This document shows, piece after piece, positions 1 to 5,085 of a stretch of DNA of 5,370 nt; position 1 is the first letter of the stretch, and the number at the start of each line of letters is the position of its first letter. The notes beneath the pieces are model-generated. The model was not told the DNA's origin. It was given only the letters and a program-made list of their open reading frames with translations, and ran no database searches. Position numbers and translations under genes: made by a program. The stretch spans positions 1 through 5,370 of the forward strand of contig JBAWAP010000244.1 in the NCBI GenBank assembly GCA_049589355.1, read 5' to 3'. Source of the stretch: JBAWAP01 sp049589355. Lineage in GTDB: Bacteria > Chloroflexota > Anaerolineae > VGOG01.

Positions 1-192
1 GGCCATACGTTCCAGGGCCTTCTCCTCCGGCGAGAGAGGGAACTCGACAAAGCTCACGTCCACCAGATCGGGCCGGTATTGGCCGGGCGGGACCAGCCTC
101 TCAATGTCCACGTGGTAAAAGCCCAGCGCGCAGGGGACGCGGTCTGGCTCCCCTCCATCTAGCGCGGTCAACAGTCGGTCGCAGGAGTTCAT
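1..192 (-). CDS. Uroporphyrinogen decarboxylase (URO-D)-family protein, N-terminal part (runs off left edge)
   Basis: Only the first 64 residues are present. The opening, MNSCDRLLTALDGGEPDRVP, carries the signature of the URO-D superfamily: a short helix, then 'ALxGxxPDRVPxxxGFY'. This superfamily includes true haem-pathway decarboxylases and many cobalamin- or corrinoid-linked methyltransferases (MtbA/CmuC-like). The 'LDGGEPDRVPCALGFYH' style is more typical of the uncharacterised methyltransferase-like branch than of HemE, but 64 residues cannot settle it. The ATG start at 192 is well supported by GGAGG on the minus strand (complement of 200-204), seven bases upstream. The start overlaps the stop of the upstream MFS remnant as ATGA, so the two were once translationally coupled and the transporter probably served the same pathway. 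With the transporter broken, this gene may now depend on transcription from the DMT unit. Confidence 0.85.
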   Translation of the reverse strand, partial: MNSCDRLLTALDGGEPDRVPCALGFYHVDIERLVPPGQYRPDLVDVSFVEFPLSPEEKALERMA

Positions 193-445
193 GAAGATGC
201 CTCCGACAAAACAGTCTCGCTCCATCGCGGTTCGCGCAACACCGTCGCTACTACCAGCAACGCGCCCACGAGCAGGACGGTGGCGTTGAAATAAAGGGCG
301 TGGCGTGCCCCAGGTTATCGTACAGCCAGCCGCCCCCCAGCGGCCCCAGAGCTGCCCCCAGGAAGTAGGCGAAGGTATACAGTCCATAGTTAGTGCCGCG
401 CGTATCCTCGCCCGCGATGTCAGCGACGAAGGCGCACTCTGCCAG
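189..445 (-). pseudogene. Major facilitator superfamily (MFS) transporter, C-terminal remnant with a frameshift
   Basis: Read on the minus strand, 445-296 encodes 50 residues that include 'FVADIAGEDTRGTNYGLYTF', 'FLGAALGPLGGGWLYDNLG' and a final 'HATPF'. The reading then has to shift by one base: 293-192 continues as 'YFNATVLLVGALLVVATVLR', 'EPRWSETVLSEASS' and TGA (191-189). Together this is the familiar end of an MFS permease: the loop before TM10, TM10-11 with the GPLxGGWLYD motif, and TM12 closing with 'LREP'. About 84 of an expected 400 or so residues remain. The frameshift sits in ccctttattt, where one T is missing relative to a 'ccc ttt tat ttc' (PFYF) reading. An in-frame TAG (448-446) directly precedes the first homologous residue, so the rest of the gene is gone. 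The DMT transporter gene ends only 14 bases upstream. Not functional as a transporter. Confidence 0.82.
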
Positions 446-459
446 CTAAGAAGTCAATC

Positions 460-1362
460 TTATGTGCAAAAAATCATCGCCACGCCCACCATCGCCACCA
501 CCGTCCCGACGATGGCCCGTGGGGTGATGCGCTCTTTGAAAACCCAATGCGACAGCGGCAGCAGGAAAACCGGGCTCAACGACATCAACGTGGACGCAAT
601 TCCCACGTGTGTTAACTGGACCGCTACCAGAGAGAGTGTCATGCCCATGAATGGCCCCGTTAACGCCCCGCCCACGATAGCCCATCGGGCGCGCCTGATA
701 CGCAATCCCTCGACAGTGGAACCGACTTGGCCCTGGATCAGTGCCCACAGCCAGATCACCGCTGACGCCACTAGCAACCGCATCAGGCTCGCCGACAGGG
801 CCGGGAAGTCGCCGGCCATCCCTCGCTTGGACAGGATCAGCCCCAACGCCTGTCCGGACGCACCACCAATCCCGCACAGCACCCCGATGACATAGTTTCT
901 GGGGTTACCGCCCACGGGGTCCGAGTTGCCCCGTTCCGAAACCACCCACGCGACGCTGCCCATCGTCAAGATGATCGCACCGATTTCCAGTGGGCTCAGC
1001 GCTTCTCCCAAGAAGACCCAGGCCAGCAGCGCACCGATCACCGGCGCCAACGTCATCAACAACATGGAAAGGCGTGTCCCGATCAGGACAAAGGCCTGGA
1101 GCAACAGCCCATCGCCCACCACCAACCCGATGATGGCGGACAATCCCAACCATCCCCAGCGGGATGATTCTGCGTGGATCGGCAACACCTCGCCTTGCCA
1201 CAATAGGTGAGTGATGGCCAGGAACAAAGCCGCCAGCAGTAACCGCACCCGGTTGACAAGCTGGGAACCAACCTGCTCACCGGCAATCGTGAAACAAAGT
1301 GACGTGGCTGCCCAGCATACGGCCGTGGTCAGGGCCGCAATTTCACCCAGGTAAGCTTGCAA
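460..1362 (-). CDS. EamA/DMT-superfamily transporter
   Basis: A 300-residue, ten-helix inner-membrane protein of the drug/metabolite transporter superfamily, with two tandem EamA domains at about residues 5-142 and 157-298. Each half ends in the family's conserved pattern: 'APVIGALLAWVFLGEALSP' (106-124) followed by a glycine-rich last helix, and 'SPVFLLPLSHWVFKERITP' (263-281) followed by 'GTVVAMVGVAMIF'. EamA proteins usually export amino acids, other metabolites or drugs; the substrate cannot be read from the sequence. Length is normal and both ends look intact. The start is TTG at 1362, supported by GAGG seven bases upstream; the ATG that begins at 1375 is out of frame. Only 20 bases separate it from the stop of the pRiA4b-like gene, so the two are probably one transcript. 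It ends in TAA 14 bases before an MFS remnant, apparently replacing that gene's 5' part. Confidence 0.93.
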   Translation of the reverse strand: MQAYLGEIAALTTAVCWAATSLCFTIAGEQVGSQLVNRVRLLLAALFLAITHLLWQGEVLPIHAESSRWGWLGLSAIIGLVVGDGLLLQAFVLIGTRLSMLLMTLAPVIGALLAWVFLGEALSPLEIGAIILTMGSVAWVVSERGNSDPVGGNPRNYVIGVLCGIGGASGQALGLILSKRGMAGDFPALSASLMRLLVASAVIWLWALIQGQVGSTVEGLRIRRARWAIVGGALTGPFMGMTLSLVAVQLTHVGIASTLMSLSPVFLLPLSHWVFKERITPRAIVGTVVAMVGVAMIFCT

Positions 1363-1369
1363 AGCTAGA

Positions 1370-1373
1370 CCTC
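1370..1373 (-). promoter_or_regulatory. Shine-Dalgarno GAGG deciding the TTG start of the DMT transporter
   Basis: On the minus strand the sequence reads ATGAGGTCTAGCT and then TTG. The GAGG core lies seven bases before TTG at 1362. This explains the non-ATG start and favours it over the out-of-frame ATG at 1375. It falls inside the 20-base gap after the pRiA4b-like gene, consistent with translation of both from one messenger. Confidence 0.6.
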
Positions 1374-1382
1374 ATCTTTGCC

Positions 1383-1964
1383 CTATTCGTCCCAGGCGGG
1401 ATACTGCTCTGGCGCCTCGCCCACCGACTCGACCAGGCGGGGATATTCGGCCTCGGGGTCGGCGTTCTCGTTGATGGCGTGCACCCGCACCTTGAAGCGC
1501 CACTCGTCGCCATAGTCAAACAGGTACATGAACTCCTGCTTGGGTTTCAAGCCCAGCGATTCAAGGGTCGTGGTGCGCACATCGCCTGGTTCGGCGGCTA
1601 TCTGCTGCTCGAAATCGGCCAGTACCCCCTTGCTCAACTCTGGTGGGATGCCAAACTGCTCATCCAATATCTGAAACAATTGGGTGCGTTGTTCCTCGTT
1701 AAGCTCAAGCCCAACTGGTTCCTCAAACTCCTCATCGTACAGGGGCTCTCCCCACGGATCACAGCCTTCGGGCAGGCAATACTCCGTGCTGGTGTCCCAC
1801 GCCTGGCCGCTCATGAAGAACGAGTAGAGGTGGTCGGCGTCCCACTCGTAGGCATCCTGGATGGCAAAGTGCAAATCCTCCAGCGTTTGATCGGCGCGCA
1901 TCTCGATTTTGCGCCACGCCCGCCCTGTGCCGGGCAGGGATACGTGAAAGGTGTAGGTTTTCAT
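1383..1964 (-). CDS. Plasmid pRiA4b ORF-3-like family protein
   Basis: A soluble acidic protein of 193 residues. It matches the pRiA4b ORF-3-like family (PF07929), also labelled 'IS1096 element passenger TnpR family' in databases. The N-terminal part has the family pattern: 'YTFHVSLPGTGRAWRKIEM' (4-22), then 'TLEDLHFAIQDAYEWDADHL' (27-46) and 'YSF'. The C-terminal part has the diagnostic aromatic motif 'EFMYLFDYGDEWRFKVRV' (144-161). A shorter middle segment (about 86-125) is helical and charged. The biochemical role of the family is unknown; members occur on plasmids, near mobile elements and in chromosomes, so it should not be read as a resolvase. I placed the start at ATG 1964, because the alternative eight codons earlier would translate the Shine-Dalgarno sequence itself. 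It is the first gene of a probable two-gene unit with the DMT transporter, and its leader contains the CACTGA array. Confidence 0.9.
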   Translation of the reverse strand: MKTYTFHVSLPGTGRAWRKIEMRADQTLEDLHFAIQDAYEWDADHLYSFFMSGQAWDTSTEYCLPEGCDPWGEPLYDEEFEEPVGLELNEEQRTQLFQILDEQFGIPPELSKGVLADFEQQIAAEPGDVRTTTLESLGLKPKQEFMYLFDYGDEWRFKVRVHAINENADPEAEYPRLVESVGEAPEQYPAWDE

Positions 1965-1971
1965 CAGTTCT

Positions 1972-1980
1972 CTCCTCTCC
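1972..1980 (-). promoter_or_regulatory. Purine-rich Shine-Dalgarno of the pRiA4b-like gene
   Basis: The minus strand reads GGAGAGGAGAGAACTG immediately before ATG at 1964. The GGAGAGGAG block is a strong ribosome-binding site at normal distance. It argues against the in-frame upstream ATG at 1988, whose first codons (MILERREL) would be made from this purine run. Confidence 0.7.
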
Positions 1981-1985
1981 AGAAT

Positions 1986-2045
1986 CACTGATTCACTGAA
2001 AGCACTAAATACACTGAAACCCTCAGTGTCCTCAGTGCCTCAGTG
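1986..2045. repeat. Array of CACTGA units facing TCAGTG units, with a central perfect hairpin
   Basis: Three copies of CACTGA (1986-1991, 1994-1999, 2012-2017) and one CACTAA variant (2003-2008) are followed by three copies of the reverse complement TCAGTG (2023-2028, 2032-2037, 2040-2045), mostly 8-9 bases apart. The middle forms a perfect 7-bp stem, ACACTGA/TCAGTGT (2011-2017 with 2023-2029), around a five-base loop. The array lies 22-81 bases upstream of the pRiA4b-like start codon and overlaps the end of the TPR remnant. It could be an operator, a leader RNA structure or a dispersed intergenic repeat; I recall similar short 'cactgagg' tandem runs in other environmental genomes but cannot verify that here. 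Confidence 0.75.
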
Positions 2046-2151
2046 TTTCCAACTCCCCCTCCAACTCCGCCACCTCCCTGTCCCTCCGATGATACCCCAT
2101 CTCCTCAATCACCCTCTTTGCTTTGGCCAAACTCTCCCGCGCCTTTTTTTC
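2032..2151 (-). pseudogene. C-terminal remnant of a TPR-repeat protein
   Basis: The minus strand encodes 39 residues, containing 'ARESLAKAKRVIEEMGYHRR' and then 'DREVAELEGELETLRH', before a TGA at 2034-2032. The pattern 'A...L.KA...IEE.GYHRRD.EV.ELE' is the usual last helix pair and tail of large tetratricopeptide proteins, often STAND-type ATPases, which I associate with Chloroflexota. An in-frame TGA stands directly before the first residue, next to a run of seven A, and there is no suitable start codon, so this is a stub rather than a small gene. The last codons are built from the CACTGAG repeat. Nothing recognisable as the rest of the protein lies upstream; two hairpins and the SDR gene occupy that space. 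Confidence 0.6.
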
Positions 2152-2180
2152 TCACAGCAACCGATTGAAATCGCGACTCG

Positions 2181-2196
2181 GGCGCGCTTTCGCGCC
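2181..2196. repeat. GC-rich hairpin GGCGCG-CTTT-CGCGCC
   Basis: A perfect six-base-pair, all-GC stem with a four-base loop. It lies 3' of the SDR gene on the transcribed strand and 5' of the TPR remnant. No T-run follows it on either strand, so it is not a canonical intrinsic terminator, although it could stall polymerase or protect a transcript end. Confidence 0.55.
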
Positions 2197-2220
2197 AGCC
2201 GACTGCCCCTTGAGCTGAGG

Positions 2221-2246
2221 CTTCGACGCTGAGCGCTCAGTCGAAG
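2221..2246. repeat. REP-like palindrome with outer arms CTTCGA/TCGAAG and core CTGAGCGCTCAG
   Basis: The outer arms CTTCGA (2221-2226) and TCGAAG (2241-2246) pair perfectly. The 12-base core CTGAGCGCTCAG (2229-2240) is itself a perfect palindrome, leaving a two-base CG bulge on the left. Motifs of the form CTTCGACxxxGCTCAG are common intergenic repeats in environmental bacterial genomes (general recollection). It sits 62 bases past the SDR stop and may act as a transcript-end structure. Confidence 0.6.
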
Positions 2247-2307
2247 CGCTCGGTTTGAGTATCTTCAAATCAAGACAAAGTGGTCTAGGCCAACTGGATA
2301 AGATCAC

Positions 2308-3105
2308 CTATGCCGCTAAGAATCCTCCGTCAACTGGTATTGCTGCACCATGGACGTAACTGGAGATGTCACAAGCCAGAACCAGGGCCATACATGCCAC
2401 TTCGTCTGGTTGTCCAAGCCGGCCTATGGGCAGCCGTTGCTTGAATTGGATGCCTGTCCTAATGAGACCAAGATTAAAGCGAAATATCCCTTTAGCAACC
2501 ATCTTCGTCCCACGGGTGATCACCCCTCCAGGCAATATCGCATTTATTCTGAAACCATGCTTCCCATGTTCCTTAGCCAGGGCTCTTGTTAAGGCAATGA
2601 CCCCAGCCTTACTCACGCTATAGTGAGCCAAGTCTTCCTTGAAAGACAAGACAGCCTCTATAGACCCTATGTTGATAATTACCCCCCCTAATCTCAGTCG
2701 TTTGCCAATCATTTTTTGGCACATCCAGTAAACCGAATCCAGATTCGTCTCGATTACCTTCTTGTAGAAGGATTCGTCAACATCCAGGAACTCCTTGAAG
2801 GGATAGATACCTGCATTGTTCACCAGTATGTCTGGCCCACTCCCAGCCAGTTTCTCCCATAACTTGTCTCTCTCTTCCTTCTTGGATATATCCGTTTCGT
2901 GGATATTAACCTCTGTCCCGAAAGTTGCCAACTCCTCTTTCGTGGCTGCTAGGTTTTCAATGTTGATATCTACCAGCTCTAAATCTGCCCCCGCTTCTGC
3001 AAATCTGTAAGCGATTGCCTTGCCAATGCCAGCAGCCGAGCCTGTGATCAGAGCCTGTTTTCCCTTCAGAGATAGGAGTTCAGGTAATGCTCTTAAAGTT
3101 GGCAT
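2308..3105 (-). CDS. Classical short-chain dehydrogenase/reductase (SDR), probably NAD(H)-dependent
   Basis: A 265-residue cytoplasmic oxidoreductase with a complete set of classical SDR motifs. The Rossmann nucleotide loop is TGSAAGIG (21-28). Asp46 ends the second strand (LELVDI), which favours NAD(H) over NADP(H). Asp72 is the adenine-contacting residue. NNAG spans 96-99. The catalytic tetrad is Asn121, Ser148, Tyr162 and Lys166. The PGG loop is at 192-194 with Thr197, and the C-terminus is 'GAAIPVDGGFLAA'. Substrate is not predictable; FabG-like, glucose-dehydrogenase-like and sugar- or steroid-alcohol enzymes share this layout. Start is ATG 3105 because AAGGAG precedes it by seven bases; reading further upstream would only translate the end of the methyltransferase gene in another frame. 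It lies 14 bases after that gene, probably in one operon. GC content is visibly lower (about 45 % in sampled lines) than in its neighbours, suggesting a separate origin. Confidence 0.95.
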   Translation of the reverse strand: MPTLRALPELLSLKGKQALITGSAAGIGKAIAYRFAEAGADLELVDINIENLAATKEELATFGTEVNIHETDISKKEERDKLWEKLAGSGPDILVNNAGIYPFKEFLDVDESFYKKVIETNLDSVYWMCQKMIGKRLRLGGVIINIGSIEAVLSFKEDLAHYSVSKAGVIALTRALAKEHGKHGFRINAILPGGVITRGTKMVAKGIFRFNLGLIRTGIQFKQRLPIGRLGQPDEVACMALVLACDISSYVHGAAIPVDGGFLAA

Positions 3106-3112
3106 GATTATT

Positions 3113-3118
3113 CTCCTT
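3113..3118 (-). promoter_or_regulatory. Shine-Dalgarno AAGGAG of the SDR gene, inside the 14-base operon gap
   Basis: The minus strand reads AGAAGGAGAATAATC before ATG at 3105, a near-consensus site with seven-base spacing. It begins only one base after the TGA of the methyltransferase-like gene, so ribosomes finishing the first gene could re-initiate directly. It fixes the start at 3105 and excludes the longer in-frame reading. Confidence 0.75.
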
Positions 3119-3119
3119 C

Positions 3120-3779
3120 TCAGTTCGGAAACAGGCGAGGCACCCGTCGTGCATATTCTTCGTACTCGGCACCAAAGTGGACGCGCAACTCGCGATCTTC
3201 GAGAATGGAAAGGACCCACAGCGAAAGCGCAAACAAGGCCCAATTGGCATCGAGCGAGTAGTAGTAGACACCAAATGCAATTGAGGGAAACGCCGCCGGA
3301 TTGAACAGCCGGGTTCCAAAGAATGTTATCCCGATGGCCGACAGAAACTGGGGGTGGCGCACAAGAGCATACGGCCCGTGAGTGATCAGGCCATCATCCA
3401 GACGTCGAAACAGAAATGAGCGCCGTAGCCCCAACGTGGCAACGGCCCAGAAGCCTAAGGCAAAGAAGAGCCCTATCGCCAGCCAACATAGGACGTCTGT
3501 CCAGTTGGCGCTTGGCAGCCAGCCTTCTGTCGGTCGGCTCGGCAGCATATAGTCAGGACCCGGGGCGTATAGCGCCAGCCAACCAACGACGATCAGCAAG
3601 ATGCCAATAGGACGCACGAGCGCCGAGAGCACATAATAGGCCGAGCCCCATCGTTTTCCCAGTTGATGGGTATAGCGAGTGAGCCACAGGCAACCCACGC
3701 CGCCCATCCAGATAAGAGGTGCGTATCTGTACAATGGTCCCAACGCTGAGATGTAAATCGGAAAGATTGGAGGAAACAT
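3120..3779 (-). CDS. Isoprenylcysteine carboxyl methyltransferase-like (ICMT/PEMT-type) integral membrane protein
   Basis: A 219-residue membrane protein. The C-terminal half has the S-adenosylmethionine-binding signature of the ICMT/phospholipid-methyltransferase group: 'GLITHGPYALVRHPQFLSA' (130-148), a helical pair, then 'EDRELRVHFGAEYEEYARRV' (194-213) with PRLFP (214-218). Hydrophobic segments are at about 20-34, 50-71, 97-116, 144-157 and 174-192. Family members methylate prenylated cysteines, phospholipids or small lipophilic acceptors; bacterial relatives without a prenylation pathway are mostly uncharacterised, so 'methyltransferase family protein' is the safe name. The N-terminal 50 residues are aromatic-rich and not recognised. 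The ATG at 3779 has GAGGTG five bases upstream. The TGA is 14 bases before the SDR start, so the two are probably co-transcribed, which suggests that methylation and redox steps act on one hydrophobic substrate (inference). Confidence 0.88.
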   Translation of the reverse strand: MFPPIFPIYISALGPLYRYAPLIWMGGVGCLWLTRYTHQLGKRWGSAYYVLSALVRPIGILLIVVGWLALYAPGPDYMLPSRPTEGWLPSANWTDVLCWLAIGLFFALGFWAVATLGLRRSFLFRRLDDGLITHGPYALVRHPQFLSAIGITFFGTRLFNPAAFPSIAFGVYYYSLDANWALFALSLWVLSILEDRELRVHFGAEYEEYARRVPRLFPN

Positions 3780-3812
3780 CCTTTCACCTCACCATATTAT
3801 GGCCAATTTGAT

Positions 3813-3837
3813 TCATCGAGCTAATGCGGCTCGATGA
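3813..3837. repeat. Nine-base-pair perfect stem-loop over the SBP stop codon
   Basis: TCATCGAGC (3813-3821) pairs perfectly with GCTCGATGA (3829-3837) around the loop TAATGCG. It spans the last codons and the TAG stop of the substrate-binding-protein remnant and lies 23 bases before the methyltransferase ribosome-binding site. It has no T-tract on the transcribed side, so it would be an atypical terminator. It may be the preserved end-of-operon hairpin of the lost transporter gene. Confidence 0.45.
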
Positions 3838-4192
3838 TGACGTCCTTCCAGAACCACGTCTTCATCGGTGACGTGGGGTACTTTCTCACCCACGGCTTCA
3901 CCAGCAACTGGAAGCGCGGATAGACCAGGGGCAGGATCGGCGCCTCCTCTACCAGGATCCTGTCTGCTTGCTGGTACATCCTCATCCGCTCCCTCTGGTC
4001 CATCACTCGTCGGGCACCCTCCACCAGCCCATCGTAAGCTTCGTTCTGCCACCGGCCAGTACTCCTCCATTCACTGACCCGCAGGAAGTTATCGGGATCG
4101 AGATAATCCGCCGACCACCCCATGAACCATATATGCGGTGCTTCCCTACTCCCCAAAGTCCTCCGTAACGCGGAAATTCGCAATACGTCCAC
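3821..4192 (-). pseudogene. C-terminal remnant of a family 5 (peptide/nickel-type) ABC substrate-binding protein
   Basis: About 123 codons remain of a protein normally 500-600 residues long. From about Ala18 the match to SBP_bac_5 is clear: 'APHIWFMGWSADYLDPDNFL' (18-37), then 'WQNEAYDGLVEGARRVMDQR' (48-67), 'YQQADRILVEEAPILPLVYP' (73-92) and the tail 'KYPTSPMKTWFWKDVIIEPH' (104-123). This is the lobe I closing segment that contacts bound peptide or ligand in full-length proteins. A TAG two codons upstream, a GTG as the only start nearby, no Shine-Dalgarno sequence and no signal peptide all say the gene was cut off at its 5' side. The coding frame that remains is clean, so the loss is probably recent. 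In some Chloroflexota similar C-terminal domains are fused to regulatory domains (recollection), so the lost part need not have been a secreted binding protein. Confidence 0.85.
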
Positions 4193-4207
4193 CCGCTATC
4201 TGAAGTC

Positions 4208-4236
4208 ATGATACACCACGAATGCAAATTGGTCAA
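4208..4236 (-). promoter_or_regulatory. Candidate sigma-70-type promoter TTGACC-N17-TATCAT
   Basis: On the minus strand, TTGACC (complement of 4231-4236) and TATCAT (complement of 4208-4213) each match five of six consensus bases and are exactly 17 bases apart. Transcription would start near 4200, just before the SBP remnant, and could run on into the methyltransferase-SDR pair. It is the best promoter-like sequence I noticed, but a match of this quality can occur by chance and many Chloroflexota promoters are uncharacterised. Confidence 0.4.
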
Positions 4237-4300
4237 GCAGGGAAGGTAGGAAAGAAACAGCGCCATCGGAAAACTGTTTCTTGGTGGGCGGCCGCTTCAG

Positions 4301-4320
4301 GTATCCAAATCCAGGGATAC
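4301..4320. terminator. Small stem-loop GTATCC/GGATAC after the nitroreductase gene
   Basis: A perfect six-base-pair stem with an eight-base loop begins three bases beyond the nitroreductase stop on the transcribed strand, and the direct repeat GCTTCA flanks it. Position suggests a transcript end. The stem is short and no T-run follows, so terminator function is doubtful. Confidence 0.3.
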
Positions 4321-4323
4321 GCT

Positions 4324-5085
4324 TCACTCGACGGTAAGCTTGAATTTCGCCTTCTCGAGATTCTCCAGGATCCTCTTGCTTTCATGTTTGATGAATTGCT
4401 CTGTGTAGTGCCCGATAGTCCTTTCCTGCGCCTTGTTGCTGATGCCTCGCTCCCTGAAGTATCTTTTTCTCTCTTCACTCAATTCTTCCCACCATTCCTG
4501 ATTCTTTTCGTGATAGAAGGCTCTTATTTTGTCGTCCGTGGGCACGTGATAGCCATTTCTATGTACGACGGCTTCTAGCGGCAATCGAGAACGTAGCTCT
4601 GGCGATTCATCAGGATAGCCTAGCCACACCATCCCTGCTGGAAAGACGTACTCCGGGGTTCCCAGAGCTCTTTGGATATCAACTGAAAGCACAGTGCCCA
4701 TGTAGCAGGTTCCTAAGCCCAGGCTTTCGGCAGCAACGACGATGTTGTGAAGCGCGATTATGGCGTCCCAAAACCCGATGAACAAGTTGACCACGTGATT
4801 GAAGTAGAAGGGGGCATCGCTTAATTCGACCCATCTCTTCATTCGATACTCATCTACGACAGCAATGATCATGGTGGGTGCTTCGACCACCGGGCTGTCC
4901 CATAAAGCCCTCTTCTTCTCAACATCGTCAATGACTATCAACGAGTACTGTTGAAGATTTCCCGCTGTGGCGGCTCGGATTCCTGCATTTAGAATCAAAT
5001 CAAGTTTCTCGGGTTCAATTGGCTTCGACTTGAACCTTCGAACCGATCTGTGATTCATCAAACTGTCAATAACCGGATTTGTCAT
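4324..5085 (-). CDS. Nitroreductase-family flavoprotein
   Basis: A 253-residue cytoplasmic FMN-dependent oxidoreductase of the nitroreductase superfamily, closest in layout to the NfsA/Frp type. The FMN-phosphate motif 'HRSVRRF' is at 12-18. 'AATAGNLQQYSLIVI' (38-52) forms the flavin pocket; 'AAESLGLGTCYMG' (118-130) and 'PAGMVWLGYPDE' (149-160) are the conserved core segments. 'SRLPLEAVVHRNGY' (166-179) leads into a charged helical C-terminal arm of about 70 residues, where NfsA-type proteins hold NAD(P)H and dimer contacts. Usual activities are two-electron reduction of quinones, nitroaromatics or flavins, with the physiological substrate unknown. The ATG at 5085 has AAGGAG seven bases upstream. 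It stands alone: the next gene downstream is a remnant more than 130 bases away, and its 5' flank is a palindromic element only 67 bases from the start codon, so its promoter may lie in or beside that element. Confidence 0.93.
   Translation of the reverse strand: MTNPVIDSLMNHRSVRRFKSKPIEPEKLDLILNAGIRAATAGNLQQYSLIVIDDVEKKRALWDSPVVEAPTMIIAVVDEYRMKRWVELSDAPFYFNHVVNLFIGFWDAIIALHNIVVAAESLGLGTCYMGTVLSVDIQRALGTPEYVFPAGMVWLGYPDESPELRSRLPLEAVVHRNGYHVPTDDKIRAFYHEKNQEWWEELSEERKRYFRERGISNKAQERTIGHYTEQFIKHESKRILENLEKAKFKLTVE

Larger units (their letters stand above)
1965..2307. other. Gene-poor interval between the SDR gene and the pRiA4b-like gene
   Basis: About 340 bases without an intact gene. From high to low coordinates it holds a stretch after the SDR stop with no clear feature (2307-2247), a 26-base palindrome (2246-2221), a GC-rich hairpin (2196-2181), a TPR-protein tail (2151-2032), the CACTGA/TCAGTG array (2045-1986) and the ribosome-binding site of the next gene. 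I see no classical terminator with a T-tract after the SDR gene and no convincing sigma-70 promoter for the pRiA4b-like gene. Confidence 0.6.

Noticed and set aside
305..895. A 196-codon open frame on the plus strand
   Set aside because: It is antisense to the DMT gene and the MFS remnant, has a low-complexity proline/arginine-rich translation, and crosses the MFS/DMT join without any homology of its own.
1299..1991. A 230-codon open frame on the plus strand
   Set aside because: It lies opposite the pRiA4b-like gene and the start of the DMT gene, both of which have clear family motifs and ribosome-binding sites; its translation shows no known family and no start context.
1986..2045. The CACTGA array as a CRISPR array
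   Set aside because: Units are six bases long with 2-12-base gaps and reverse orientation midway; there are no 23-40-base repeats, spacers or cas genes.
3106..3243. A longer N-terminus for the SDR (46 extra residues)
   Set aside because: The extra part is an out-of-frame reading of the methyltransferase 3' end with no SDR similarity, while ATG 3105 has a strong ribosome-binding site.
3796..3801. CATAAT as a -10 box for the methyltransferase gene
   Set aside because: The implied transcription start would fall within the gene's own ribosome-binding site, and the matching -35 region agrees at only three of six bases.
4193..4323. A possible extra remnant between the nitroreductase and the SBP tail
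   Set aside because: The three minus-strand frames give only short stretches without recognisable family wording, so I can name nothing beyond the promoter candidate and the stem-loop.
4222..4578. A 118-codon open frame on the plus strand beside the nitroreductase end
   Set aside because: Most of it is the reverse of nitroreductase codons; no motif, no ribosome-binding site.
4324..5085. Naming the nitroreductase nfsA
   Set aside because: The layout is NfsA/Frp-like, but superfamily members with this length have diverse roles and I cannot show orthology.
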